From NCBI GenBank assembly GCA_015904045.1, contig JABMDG010000039.1, forward strand, positions 20,692-46,232: a DNA stretch of 25,541 nt, read 5' to 3'. A program made the position numbers and the translations under genes. The notes under the pieces were generated by a model that was given only the letters and a program-made list of their open reading frames with translations, had not been told where the DNA came from and did not search any database. This DNA comes from Nitrospira sp. GTDB lineage: Bacteria; Nitrospirota; Nitrospiria; Nitrospirales; Nitrospiraceae. This document shows, piece after piece, positions 6,860-15,082 of this stretch; within the stretch, counting starts at the first letter, position 1, and every line of letters starts with the position of its first letter.

Positions 6860-8221
6860 TTAGTGCTCAGCGTCAAGCGGCAGCGCTTTTCGCGGAACGA
6901 GTTCCGCCGGTTCGAGGAGGGGAATCTCTTTGTCCGACGAGACTCCCAATTCCTTAAATCGGCGGGCGGCCGGCAGGATACGGGTTTCCAGCGATCCCAC
7001 TGCCCGATTGTAGGCCGACACGCTCTTGCTCAAGGCGTGGCCGACCTCGTTGACATGGTCGGCCAACACGGCCATTCGTTCATAGAGGTCCTTGCCCAGC
7101 CGCCCGGCCTCCTCTGCATGAGCGGTCATCCGCTCTTGCCGCCAGCCGTAGGCAACCGCTCGAAGCAGGGCCACAAGCGTCGCGGGGGTAGCCAACACCA
7201 CGCCGCGCGCGAACCCTTCTTCGATGAGGCGCGGGTCTTGGTCCAAGGCAGCTCCGAGGAACTGTTCGCCCGGGAGAAAGAGCACCACGAATTCCGGTGC
7301 ACGGTCAAACTGCGACCAGTAAGCCTTCAAGGACAGGTCATCCATCCGCTTCCGCACCTGCTCGGCGTGCCGGCGCAGGGCCTCCGTCCGCTGCGCCTCG
7401 TCGCGCGCGTCATGCGCGTCGAGGTAGGCCGAGAGTACAGTCTTGGCGTCGACGATGATCCGCCGACCGCCCGGCAGTTGTACGACCATATCGGGGCGAA
7501 ACCGGCCGTCTTCGGCGGTGATGGATTGCTGTTCGACAAAATCACAATGCTCGACCATGCCCGCAAGTTCGGCCACACGCTTCAGGGTAATCTCGCCCCA
7601 TTGCCCCCGCACGGCCGGTGCGCGCAGGGCTTTCACGAGATTGCCCGTCTCCTGCTGCAACCGTTGGTGCGATTCCGCCAGCGATTTGAGGTGCTGATCC
7701 AGCCCGCCGTAGGCTGATTGGCGCGATTGTTCCAACAGCCGCATGTGTTCGTCATACCGTTGCAGCGATTCTTGCAGAGGGCGCACCAGGCCGTCGATTG
7801 CTTCCTGTCGTTGTTGCAACGCGCCGTCCGCTTTGGCGTGCAGTGCCTCGAACGACACTGAAGCCAGTTTCAGGAATGCCTCGTTGTTCTGTCTCAACGC
7901 CTCGCCGGACAGGCCCTGGAAGGAATGCAGGAGTTCCTGGCGGGCTTGATCGAGCAACGTTCTTTCATCGGCGAGTTGTTTCGTAACGCTCTCGATTCTG
8001 GCTTCCGCCGCGGCTCGTGCTTGCTGTGCCTCGGCCAGTTCTCTGCCGAGAACCATTCTGTCCTGCCGATCGAGATCCAGCTGCTTTCTCAACTCATCGG
8101 TGGTGGCTTCGGCCCGCTGTGATTGAACGCGCAGGCGCCCTCCGACCCACAGGCCGGCGAACAGGCCGCCAAGCAGAAGCCCGACTAAGAGGCCGATGGC
8201 AAGGAGAATGAAGTCACTCAT
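6860..8221 (-). CDS. rmuC: RmuC-family DNA recombination protein
   Basis: This is a 453-residue protein. An N-terminal membrane segment (about 3-27, FILLAIGLLVGLLLGGLFAG) is followed by a long coiled coil (about 35-200) rich in Q/E/R/A. The conserved RmuC nuclease-like domain comes next: RGQWGEITLKRVAELAGM, then RFRPDMVVQLPGG and IIVDAKTVLSAY with the PD-(D/E)xK-like residues Asp244, Asp258 and Lys260. RmuC proteins limit inversion at short inverted repeats; the biochemical activity is unproven. ATG 8221 is preferred because it places the membrane segment at the N-terminus; ATG 8245 adds eight residues and neither has a strong ribosome site. It leads the rmuC, NTP-PPase, PilZ set. Confidence 0.9.
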   Translation of the reverse strand: MSDFILLAIGLLVGLLLGGLFAGLWVGGRLRVQSQRAEATTDELRKQLDLDRQDRMVLGRELAEAQQARAAAEARIESVTKQLADERTLLDQARQELLHSFQGLSGEALRQNNEAFLKLASVSFEALHAKADGALQQRQEAIDGLVRPLQESLQRYDEHMRLLEQSRQSAYGGLDQHLKSLAESHQRLQQETGNLVKALRAPAVRGQWGEITLKRVAELAGMVEHCDFVEQQSITAEDGRFRPDMVVQLPGGRRIIVDAKTVLSAYLDAHDARDEAQRTEALRRHAEQVRKRMDDLSLKAYWSQFDRAPEFVVLFLPGEQFLGAALDQDPRLIEEGFARGVVLATPATLVALLRAVAYGWRQERMTAHAEEAGRLGKDLYERMAVLADHVNEVGHALSKSVSAYNRAVGSLETRILPAARRFKELGVSSDKEIPLLEPAELVPRKALPLDAEH

Positions 8222-8302
8222 GGGCTCGGTGTTCCACCCGAACATCCGGACGGCTCAGTCCGTAGTCGTGAGCTGTGAACAGATTGGCCCAAATGTGCGC
8301 GG

Positions 8303-8331
8303 AGCCTACGTAAATAATTGTAAAAGGTCAA
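8303..8331 (-). promoter_or_regulatory. Candidate sigma-70 promoter for rmuC
   Basis: On the minus strand TTGACC (8331-8326) and TAGGCT (8308-8303) are separated by 17 nt, about 80 nt upstream of the rmuC start. The -35 is good and the -10 mediocre. A TACAAT hexamer lies within the spacer and could act instead with a poorer -35. A small hairpin (CGGAC/GTCCG, 8247-8262) lies in the predicted leader. Confidence 0.35.
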
Positions 8332-8385
8332 GGAGCGCACAACCCGAATCAGTCGGTTATCGAACCTGCTGCAAAGAAATGATTC

Positions 8386-11010
8386 TCACAGGCCGGGCTC
8401 TACATGGATGGTACCGGCAGCCGCATCCAGACGCACCTGCTGTCCCTCCTTCAAGCGAGTCATGACGGCTTCGACATTGGCCACAGTCGGAAGGCCGTAT
8501 TCGCGGGCGATGATCGCGCCATGAGACAGCGTGCCGCCCATTTCCACAATCAACCCGCCAGCGATGCCGAACAGCGGGGCCATCCCGGGATCGATGACGG
8601 GAGCCACGATGATGTCTCCCGGCTTCACCCTGCTCCAATCGGTCAAGGAGCGGAGCAATCGCACCGGCCCGGTCACGGACCCTGCACTGATGGGCAGGCC
8701 GAACAAGGATTCGGTTCCAACGGACCGATGGGATGATCGACTGCTTGCTGTGGTGCTTTGCCAATCGCGGATTGTGTCGGGTACTTCGATGGCGGCATTT
8801 CGGTCTCGCTCGGCTCGGCGTTCACGAATCAAGCCCCGCCAGTCTCGGCTCTTTCTTGATACGAGATCGGCTCGATCTTGTACTGTGAGGAAGAAAATGT
8901 CGTCACGCGCGTCGCACGCACCTTGCGCGACCAGCAGATCGCCGAGGTGCAGCAGCAGGGTACGCGTGGCCGTTGAAAAATACATCAGATGATGCCGGTT
9001 GGCTTCCCGCAGCGCAAAAAACCGGCATAGCCGTCGATACCACCAGCGGTACGTGAACCACCGGTCCAGCCGCCAGCCCAGGCGTCGTTTGATTTCCGTC
9101 AGCGCCTCCGCGCGGGTGCGCTCCTGGCGAGATAGAACCTCCTCCCGACCGAAGGGTGCAGCGCCAATTTGGAGCCGCAGCACGGATAAAATCGCTTGCG
9201 GATTGTCGGCCAGACGCGGGGACATCACATCCGATTCGCCAATGCCGCGGTGGCCGTAGTCTTCCACATAGGCGTCAAAGGCGCGCAAACACGCCGTGTC
9301 TTTAAGCGCCGTGCGGAAATTTGAGGGGTTCCAGGGCTCCGCGTTGAAGAATGCCTCTGCCATCGGCTCGCACCGCGCGATGTCCACGATTTCCGCGAGC
9401 CGTAGGATCTGTTGGGCACTGATGACCGTACCTTGGCCTTGCAGGGCGGCGTTTGAGAGGACTCTCCAGTCCGGCCCCAGCCAGCGTGGCAGAAAGAGCC
9501 TCAGCGCTTGCAGGCATTGGGCCACTCCGCCTGCGATGCCAAACGTTAGCTCGTGGGTCTGGAACCGTGCGCTCAGATCCTCCAGCCGTCGGACCGTCTC
9601 GTCAAACGACAGAGCGCCGACCTGTTGGGGGCCGTACTGCTTGGCCATGGTTTTCATCTCGGCAAACCACGCCGGCCCATGGACGGTGGCGCGCCGCATT
9701 TCCTTCAGCATCGCGATCCCTGCCTGGATGAAGGCAAGCCAGCCGAGGGGACGCACTGCCGGAGCCACCGCGAGTGGTTCTCCGCCCATCTGCTCCGGTA
9801 ATTGGGATGGGTCACCACGTACTTGTGCAACGAGGATATGGAACAGGGTGACGTTCAGGTAGGGACGTCCGTGGAAGATGCGTGTCGAGGTCAGCCCGCT
9901 GGGAATGTGACAGCCGAGTCGTCGGTAGGGTTCGATGATGTGCCGGTCCATGAACAGTTCGAGGAAAGAATTCCCCACAGGACTCGGCAACTCCGGCATC
10001 GTTTCTTTGAAGTTCGCGCGCGACCACTCGCAATCGTCGTTCGTCAATTCGGAAGAGGGGCGAACCCCGGTGATCGGCCTGGCCTGCAACACCCAGAGCT
10101 GATGTGCGTCGATTGCCCACTCCAGATCAACAGGGTGGCCTAACGCCTGTTCGATCTTCTTTGCCATAGCCCCCAACTCGAACAGCTGCTCGTCCGAAAG
10201 CGACGACTTCGATTGCGTTGATTCGGGAATTGCGTCGTGGCGCAGCCCATCGTTCGTGACGATCAATCGCTGCGTTTTACTTGCCAAGGTCCGCCGTCGG
10301 ATCCAGACCGGACGCTGATCGGCGCCTATCTGCACGACATAGGAGTCAGGTGTCACGTGTCCGTCGACCAGCGGGGCGGCTAAACCGGGCAAGGCATTCA
10401 CAGCAACATAGAACGAGCGGCCGGTCACCGGATGGATCGAATAGGCGACTCCGGAGGCCAACGCATTGACCATAGGCTGAATCACCACGGCCATCGAGGG
10501 GACCGCATGATCGCCTCCCCGTTCGACAGAATACTGCAGGACCCGTTGTTGCCAGAGCGAGGTCCAGAGGTCCTTGATTGCGTCGTCGATTTGGTCAACG
10601 GCGACTCCAAGATGGGTGCGATAGAGTCCGGCAAAGCTGGTCCGGCCCGCATCTTCGTTAGTGGCCGAGGACCTGACGGCCCAGCTGGCAGGAAGGGGAA
10701 CATCCAGTCTCTGAAGTGCCGCCTTCCATTCGGCGGTCAGTGAGGTGATGTCTACCTGCCTGATTCGTTCCTGGCAAGCCGACAAGGCCGACTCCCGTTC
10801 TGCTCCCGACAGGGCACAGATCTTCTCCCATTCTGCCGTTTGGGCGAACCCTGACGTTTCCAGGCTCTGCCGGTAGGATTCAGTCGTCACACAGATGCCG
10901 GGAGGCACGGGAAATCCGGCAGCCATGAGTCGAGCCAAACCGAGGGCTTTGCCTCCGACGAGTTCGAGGTTCGTGCACTGTACTAAGGGAAGAACGAAGG
11001 GACGCGCCAT
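8386..11010 (-). CDS. PEP-synthase/rifampin-phosphotransferase-like dikinase
   Basis: This is an 874-residue three-part enzyme. The N-terminal ATP-grasp domain has VGGKALGLARL (Lys21), WAVRSSATNEDAG (Arg113) and DLEWAI...LQARPITG (Glu297, Gln309, Arg311). A large central region (about 330-740) is poorly conserved. The C-terminal swivelling phosphohistidine domain ends with GGTLSHGAIIAREYGLP, His830 being the expected phospho-carrier. Family logic is ATP to enzyme-His to acceptor, with release of AMP and phosphate. Length (874) and order match rifampin phosphotransferases, about 870 residues, and PEP synthase-like proteins lacking the PEP/pyruvate-binding TIM barrel. A canonical PpsA barrel motif is absent, so the acceptor is probably not pyruvate. 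It follows the glycerate kinase by 15 bp on the same strand and is likely co-transcribed. The acceptor is unknown. Confidence 0.82.
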   Translation of the reverse strand: MARPFVLPLVQCTNLELVGGKALGLARLMAAGFPVPPGICVTTESYRQSLETSGFAQTAEWEKICALSGAERESALSACQERIRQVDITSLTAEWKAALQRLDVPLPASWAVRSSATNEDAGRTSFAGLYRTHLGVAVDQIDDAIKDLWTSLWQQRVLQYSVERGGDHAVPSMAVVIQPMVNALASGVAYSIHPVTGRSFYVAVNALPGLAAPLVDGHVTPDSYVVQIGADQRPVWIRRRTLASKTQRLIVTNDGLRHDAIPESTQSKSSLSDEQLFELGAMAKKIEQALGHPVDLEWAIDAHQLWVLQARPITGVRPSSELTNDDCEWSRANFKETMPELPSPVGNSFLELFMDRHIIEPYRRLGCHIPSGLTSTRIFHGRPYLNVTLFHILVAQVRGDPSQLPEQMGGEPLAVAPAVRPLGWLAFIQAGIAMLKEMRRATVHGPAWFAEMKTMAKQYGPQQVGALSFDETVRRLEDLSARFQTHELTFGIAGGVAQCLQALRLFLPRWLGPDWRVLSNAALQGQGTVISAQQILRLAEIVDIARCEPMAEAFFNAEPWNPSNFRTALKDTACLRAFDAYVEDYGHRGIGESDVMSPRLADNPQAILSVLRLQIGAAPFGREEVLSRQERTRAEALTEIKRRLGWRLDRWFTYRWWYRRLCRFFALREANRHHLMYFSTATRTLLLHLGDLLVAQGACDARDDIFFLTVQDRADLVSRKSRDWRGLIRERRAERDRNAAIEVPDTIRDWQSTTASSRSSHRSVGTESLFGLPISAGSVTGPVRLLRSLTDWSRVKPGDIIVAPVIDPGMAPLFGIAGGLIVEMGGTLSHGAIIAREYGLPTVANVEAVMTRLKEGQQVRLDAAAGTIHVEPGL

Positions 11011-11025
11011 CGGTACGGATAGTAC

Positions 11026-12363
11026 CTACAGCAGAAGGAGGAGGTAAAGGTCATTGACATTGGTTCCGGTCGGGCCGGTGCGGATATGGCATCTTAGGGC
11101 CTTCAACGCTGGGTAGATGTCATGCCGTTTCAATGCGAGGCGGAAATTGATGCCGGCATTGGCGGCCCGCGCAACGGTTTCTCCGGTGACGACCGCACCG
11201 GCGGCGTCGGTCGGCCCGTCGGTTCCATCGGTTCCCATCGCCACCAGCCAGACATTTGCGACACCGGCAAGGTGGAGGGCTGCGGCGGCTGCAAATTCCT
11301 GCGCGCGCCCTCCTTTACCGCGTCCTGTGACCGTCACGGTTGGTTCGCCTCCGGCGACGATACAGGAGGGGCGCCTTAGTCTGCCGGCTTGTCTTACGAG
11401 GTGCAACGCTTGCCCGACGAACCGCGTTGCCTCTGTCCGGACGTCTCCCCTGATGGCGGCTGAATGGAGGTGCGTATGGAGCCCCACCTGTTTTGCGGCA
11501 TGGGCGACAGCGTCGAGCATCTCTCGGTTGCTGCCAATGATCGTGTGGCGCACCAGCCGCCAGCGCCGCGAGCCGGGTTTCAATGTGTCCGGCACGGTTC
11601 CTTTTCTCCCTTGGAGCAGATGACGGCGAACAGCACCGGGAACAGCCCGCCAAATCCTGTATCCCTGCAACACGTTGATAGCATCGGCAAAGGTGGTGGG
11701 GTCTGGAGCTGTCGGCCCCGATCCGATCGTGCCGATGTCATCGCCGATGACATCGGAAAGCATGAGCGTCGCAATCGTGGCCCGTGTGGAACGAGCGAGC
11801 CCTCCGCCTTTCAGCCGGGACAGATGTTTGCGCACGACATTGATCTCGTTGATCGTTGCGCCGCTTCTCAAGAGCAAGCGCGTGGTCCGTTGCTTGTCGA
11901 CCAGGGTGACGCCAGGAACCGGAGCGGGTAAGAGACTTGATGCCCCTCCCGACAACAGGACGATGAGCAGGTCGCGAGGTGTGAGTTCTTTAACCAGGGT
12001 CCTGATACGTTCGGCTGCTTGCCGTCCCGCACGGTCTGGAATCGGGTGGCCGGCTTCCACAACCGTGATTCGCTTGCTGAAGACAGGGTGGCCGTTCTTG
12101 ACCACGACGAGTCCCTGTTGCAACTTGGCCCCCAGGATGTGTTCGATCGCCTGGGCCATCCGAGCGGACGCTTTGCCGGCGCCGACGGCGACGATCCGGT
12201 CGAAGTGCTTCAGGTCATAGGTCCGGCGGCCTATCCGCAACAGATGGCCTTCGCGCGACACGGCTCGCAGCATGGCGCGGTAGGGGTCGGCTGCTTGCAA
12301 CCCCGCGGCAATCAACTTCCGAATCAGCGGTTGGGCAGGAGATGCGGGGACAAGAAGCGGCAT
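11026..12363 (-). CDS. Glycerate 2-kinase (MOFRL family), copy 1, intact
   Basis: This is a 445-residue protein of the GckA/TtuD type, phosphorylating D-glycerate to 2-phosphoglycerate. The N-terminal DUF4147 domain shows [15 protein letters not shown] (about 59-73), [15 protein letters not shown] and VRKHLSRLKGGGLA. The C-terminal MOFRL domain shows [35 protein letters not shown] and the terminal motif GPTGTNVNDLYLLLL, which completes the fold. It lies 12 bp downstream of the lytic transglycosylase gene and 15 bp upstream of the dikinase, all on the minus strand. Its diverged duplicate at 21083-22459 lacks the native C-terminus. A pathway feeding 2-phosphoglycerate towards PEP is plausible but inferred. 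Confidence 0.9.
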   Translation of the reverse strand: MPLLVPASPAQPLIRKLIAAGLQAADPYRAMLRAVSREGHLLRIGRRTYDLKHFDRIVAVGAGKASARMAQAIEHILGAKLQQGLVVVKNGHPVFSKRITVVEAGHPIPDRAGRQAAERIRTLVKELTPRDLLIVLLSGGASSLLPAPVPGVTLVDKQRTTRLLLRSGATINEINVVRKHLSRLKGGGLARSTRATIATLMLSDVIGDDIGTIGSGPTAPDPTTFADAINVLQGYRIWRAVPGAVRRHLLQGRKGTVPDTLKPGSRRWRLVRHTIIGSNREMLDAVAHAAKQVGLHTHLHSAAIRGDVRTEATRFVGQALHLVRQAGRLRRPSCIVAGGEPTVTVTGRGKGGRAQEFAAAAALHLAGVANVWLVAMGTDGTDGPTDAAGAVVTGETVARAANAGINFRLALKRHDIYPALKALRCHIRTGPTGTNVNDLYLLLLL

Positions 12364-12375
12364 GACCGAGAAAAG

Positions 12376-13404
12376 TTACGGCAGCTTCTCTTGTTTGAAA
12401 CAGCGACTTGGACAGGTTTGACGAGGGACTCTGATTTGGTAGGTCCCCTGGGGAAGCAGGTCTTTTTTAAATTCGGGGTTAAGCATCTTCAGCTCGAGGA
12501 AGTAGGTACCGAACTCCTCGGCGATGGAGGTCAGCGCCCGCTGTGATTCTTTCACGGTCACCGTGACAGTTTCCGTTTCCAGCGGAATGTAGAGATCCTT
12601 CTTACTCAGCCCCAGATATTTCTCCGGTTGGGAATAGATTTCTTTGGCTGCGATGATCCGCGGAACATAGCGCATGGTTTCGCGAGGGCCGTGCATTTTC
12701 CAAAAGTCGTTGATCTTCTGATCTTTGAGCAGCTTGCGGACTCGCTCTTCGCCGGCGTTGTAGGAGGCCATGGCCAGGAACCAATCGTTCTGCTGGAAGT
12801 CTTTCAAATACTTGAGGTACTTGACCGCTGCCTCGGTGGACATTTCGAGATTCCGGCGTTCGTCGCGGACGGCATCGCTCTTGAGTCGGTAGCGCCGACC
12901 GGTGGACGGGATAAACTGCCAGGGGCCTGAGGCTTTGGCTTTGGAGTAGGCTGCCGAGATGCATTTGCTTTCGACCAACAGCATGTATTTCAGATCGTCC
13001 GGCAGACCCGCCTCGGCCAGCTGTTTCTCGGCCGGTGGAAAACAACGCCCGGTGCGTTTGGCGAGGATGATGCTCTCGCCCTGGTCTTCCAAGAATTGAT
13101 AAAACTCATACTCGATGCGTTCTCTGACCTGCCAGTTATCGAGGGGCACCGTGAGGCCGGCAAACGTGATCTTGTCGGGCAGTTTGAACGAACTCAAAAA
13201 GAACCGCTCACCTTCCCGCTTGATTTCCGGCAGGATGACCAACCGGTCTTCCGGTTCTGCTTGCCCATCCATCGGCTCAGGAAGCACGAGGTCCTTATCA
13301 TTGTCGATTTGATCAGAAGGGGGCTGTGCCGACGTGACAGCCGAGGGAGTTACGCTGGTCAATGTCAGTGCGAGTAACACCAGCCCCATGTGCCTAACGT
13401 TCAT
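12376..13404 (-). CDS. Lytic transglycosylase, copy 1
   Basis: This is a 342-residue exported protein. It has a signal peptide (MNVRHMGLVLLALTLTSVTPSAVTSA), a leader domain (about 30-115), then an SLT/GH23 domain: LPDDLKYMLLVESKC with likely catalytic Glu145, ASGPWQFIPSTGRRYRLK, DERRNLEMSTEAAVKYL and DWFLAMASYNAGEERVRK. A C-terminal LysM-like segment with repeated TVTVKESQRALTSIAEEF...LNPEF probably binds glycan. It should cleave peptidoglycan in the periplasm to 1,6-anhydro products, like MltD. ATG 13404 has AAGGAG 7 nt upstream. It is divergent from the uracil-DNA glycosylase gene and leads the glycerate kinase and dikinase genes. The copy at 22475-23503 has the same length; most differences are in the signal peptide. 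Confidence 0.9.
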   Translation of the reverse strand: MNVRHMGLVLLALTLTSVTPSAVTSAQPPSDQIDNDKDLVLPEPMDGQAEPEDRLVILPEIKREGERFFLSSFKLPDKITFAGLTVPLDNWQVRERIEYEFYQFLEDQGESIILAKRTGRCFPPAEKQLAEAGLPDDLKYMLLVESKCISAAYSKAKASGPWQFIPSTGRRYRLKSDAVRDERRNLEMSTEAAVKYLKYLKDFQQNDWFLAMASYNAGEERVRKLLKDQKINDFWKMHGPRETMRYVPRIIAAKEIYSQPEKYLGLSKKDLYIPLETETVTVTVKESQRALTSIAEEFGTYFLELKMLNPEFKKDLLPQGTYQIRVPRQTCPSRCFKQEKLP

Positions 13405-13424
13405 TCAGCAACTCCTTGCGTATA

Positions 13425-13433
13425 AGCATAGCA
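13425..13433 (-). promoter_or_regulatory. Extended -10 promoter of lytic transglycosylase copy 1
   Basis: The minus strand reads TGC-TATGCT, an extended -10, about 20 nt upstream of the ATG at 13404. The matching place in copy 2 reads TGC-TATACT (23537-23529). Conservation in otherwise diverged spacer supports function. The -35 is weak in both copies. Confidence 0.5.
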
Positions 13434-13502
13434 GACGCGTTTACGATTGGTCATGCTAGCAGCGGACCAAGTGACCGGCAAGCGGAATGACGTTCCCGGT
13501 CA

Positions 13503-13511
13503 TGGTACACT
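13503..13511 (+). promoter_or_regulatory. Extended -10 for uracil-DNA glycosylase copy 1
   Basis: The plus strand reads TGG-TACACT, a TGn-extended -10, with only 7 nt between it and ATG 13519. The identical nonamer recurs before copy 2 (23607-23615). Transcription would start at or next to the start codon, implying a leaderless mRNA; no Shine-Dalgarno sequence precedes either ATG. A conserved palindrome TGCTAGCA lies upstream at 13454-13461. Confidence 0.5.
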
Positions 13512-13518
13512 GCCGTGC

Positions 13519-14328
13519 ATGAAGGCACTGGCTGTTCTGAACGATACCATTACGAATTGCGAGATCTGCCCCAGGCTGGTGAATTATCGGGGCAAGATCG
13601 CGCAAACGAAACGGCGCCAGTTTAAGGATTGGACCTACTGGGGTCGTCCTGTTCCTGGTTTTGGCGACCCGCAGGCGCGCTTGTTTCTCGTGGGACTGGC
13701 GCCGGCCGCCCATGGCGGCAATCGAACCGGGCGTGTCTTTACGGGCGACCGCAGCGGCGACTGGCTGTATGCAGCGCTGCATGCCTTCGGTTTCGCCAAT
13801 CAGCCGATCTCGACTCACAAGGATGACGGTCTGCGCGTGATCAACTGCTACATCGCGCCGGTCGTGCGTTGCGCTCCGCCGGACAACAAGCCGTTGCCGA
13901 ACGAGTTTGACGCCTGCCGGCCCTATTTAGTGGGTGAGTTTCAGACGCTCAAGCGTATACAGGTGGTCATTGCATTGGGAAAGATCGCCTTCGATCACTA
14001 TCTGAAAGCCTGCCGAGACCTCGGCCACACGATTCCGGTACCTGTTCCCAAGTTCGGCCACGAAAAGGTGTATCGCCTACCATGGGGCGTCACCCTCATT
14101 GGGTCGTATCACCCCAGCCAGCGGAACACCCAGACCGGCTTTCTCACTCGCCCGATGTTCCATGCCGTCTTCCGAGCGGCACGGAGGATCATCGACGGGA
14201 AAGAGGGACCGGCTGTTATTCCATCAAAGCGCGGGAACGTAGCCGGTCCATCCGCCGCTACTGCTGACCTTTCGCCTTCCAGTCTTCGAGAAACTTCTTC
14301 AAGCCGGCGTCGGTCAGCGGGTGTTTGA
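13519..14328 (+). CDS. Family-5 uracil-DNA glycosylase (UDGb), copy 1, with C-terminal extension
   Basis: This is a 269-residue [4Fe-4S] uracil-DNA glycosylase that removes uracil and other deaminated bases to start base excision repair. Cys14, Cys17, Cys118 and Cys133 fit the cluster ligands. Motif A reads [19 protein letters not shown] (59-77), typical of UDGb rather than family 4, and motif B is [12 protein letters not shown] with His198. I chose ATG 13519 because copy 2 aligns from MKTLVILN and a conserved -10 precedes it; the upstream in-frame ATG 13447 would place the promoter inside the gene. The last ~41 residues have no counterpart in copy 2 (228 residues), are S/R rich and run antisense into the transaldolase 3' end, suggesting loss of an earlier stop. 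Confidence 0.88.
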   Translation: MKALAVLNDTITNCEICPRLVNYRGKIAQTKRRQFKDWTYWGRPVPGFGDPQARLFLVGLAPAAHGGNRTGRVFTGDRSGDWLYAALHAFGFANQPISTHKDDGLRVINCYIAPVVRCAPPDNKPLPNEFDACRPYLVGEFQTLKRIQVVIALGKIAFDHYLKACRDLGHTIPVPVPKFGHEKVYRLPWGVTLIGSYHPSQRNTQTGFLTRPMFHAVFRAARRIIDGKEGPAVIPSKRGNVAGPSAATADLSPSSLRETSSSRRRSAGV

Positions 14329-14905
14329 AGAGCGACTGGAACACGCTGTAAGGCATCGTGGAAATGTGGCCGCCTGCCAGCGCTGACTCCACCACATGCT
14401 GTGGATGGCGGACGCTGGCCACCAGGACCAACGTTTTGTAATCGTAGTTCTTGTAGATAGTGACGATTTGACGAATCAGCGCCATGCCGTCCGAGCTGAC
14501 GTCGTCCAATCGGCCGATAAAGGGCGAGACGCACCAGGCGCCGGCCTTGGCGGCAATAAGGGCTTGTGTTGGGGAAAAGCAGAGTGTCACGTTCACGCGA
14601 ATCCCTTCCGCGGAGAGTTTACTCGTCGCTTTGATGCCTTCCGGAATCAGCGGACATTTGACCACGATGTTCTTGTGGATCTTGGCGAGTTCCCGGCCTT
14701 CCTTGACCATGGCGTCCGCTTCCACACTGACGACTTCGGCGCTGATCGGGCCGTCCACGATCTTGCAGATCTCCTGGAGCATTTCCTTAAAGCTGCGGCC
14801 TTCCTTGACCACCAGCGAGGGATTCGTGGTCACGCCGTCCAAGATGCCGAAACTGGCGGCTTCATAAATTTCCTTCACGTTGGCCGTATCAAGAAAAAAC
14901 TTCAT
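14258..14905 (-). CDS. tal: Transaldolase, short type, copy 1
   Basis: This is a 215-residue member of the small transaldolase / fructose-6-phosphate aldolase group. It has an [11 protein letters not shown] start, GVTTNPSLV (about 24-32), the Schiff-base lysine in [12 protein letters not shown] (Lys83), [18 protein letters not shown] and SPFIGRLDD. It is expected to move dihydroxyacetone units between sugar phosphates in the non-oxidative pentose phosphate pathway; FSA activity cannot be excluded from sequence alone. ATG 14905 has AAAGGAG 6 nt upstream. It is convergent with the glycosylase gene, which overlaps its last 71 bp, and divergent from the lipoprotein gene. The copy at 24406-25053 differs at about 8 of 215 residues. 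Confidence 0.92.
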   Translation of the reverse strand: MKFFLDTANVKEIYEAASFGILDGVTTNPSLVVKEGRSFKEMLQEICKIVDGPISAEVVSVEADAMVKEGRELAKIHKNIVVKCPLIPEGIKATSKLSAEGIRVNVTLCFSPTQALIAAKAGAWCVSPFIGRLDDVSSDGMALIRQIVTIYKNYDYKTLVLVASVRHPQHVVESALAGGHISTMPYSVFQSLFKHPLTDAGLKKFLEDWKAKGQQ

Positions 14906-14965
14906 CGTCGGCTCCTTTCATGTCATGTCCGATGCGGTTTACATGCGGTCAATTCGTTATCGGTC

Positions 14966-14994
14966 ATCGTAAGAAGAACTCAATTCGATCGCAA
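14966..14994 (-). promoter_or_regulatory. Promoter of transaldolase copy 1
   Basis: The minus strand has TTGCGA (14994-14989), 17 nt, TACGAT (14971-14966). Copy 2 has TTGCGA, 17 nt, TACAAT at the same relative place (25143-25115). The leader would be about 55 nt and contains conserved GACCGATAACGA. Confidence 0.55.
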
Positions 14995-15011
14995 TCGGTC
15001 TGTTTGACGGT

Positions 15012-15040
15012 TTGACAGGCCTCCGAGCCGGGGATACAAT
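15012..15040 (+). promoter_or_regulatory. Sigma-70 promoter of lipoprotein copy 1
   Basis: TTGACA, 17 nt, TACAAT: a consensus -35 and near-consensus -10 with ideal spacing. The start would fall near 15047, about 36 nt before the ATG. Copy 2 keeps TTGACA, 17 nt, TAAGAT (25165-25193). This is the strongest promoter call in the window. Confidence 0.75.
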
Positions 15041-15082
15041 TTCGTCGTCCCTCCAAGGCATCACACAGCGGGAGATTGTACG

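Noticed and set aside
6848..7717. 289-codon open frame on the plus strand opposite rmuC
   Set aside because: The minus-strand frame encodes a clear RmuC domain; this antisense frame is R/H/P/Q rich with no motif and arises from high GC codon use.
8247..8262. Hairpin CGGAC-6 nt-GTCCG upstream of rmuC as a terminator
   Set aside because: The stem is only 5 bp and no T-tract follows on either strand.
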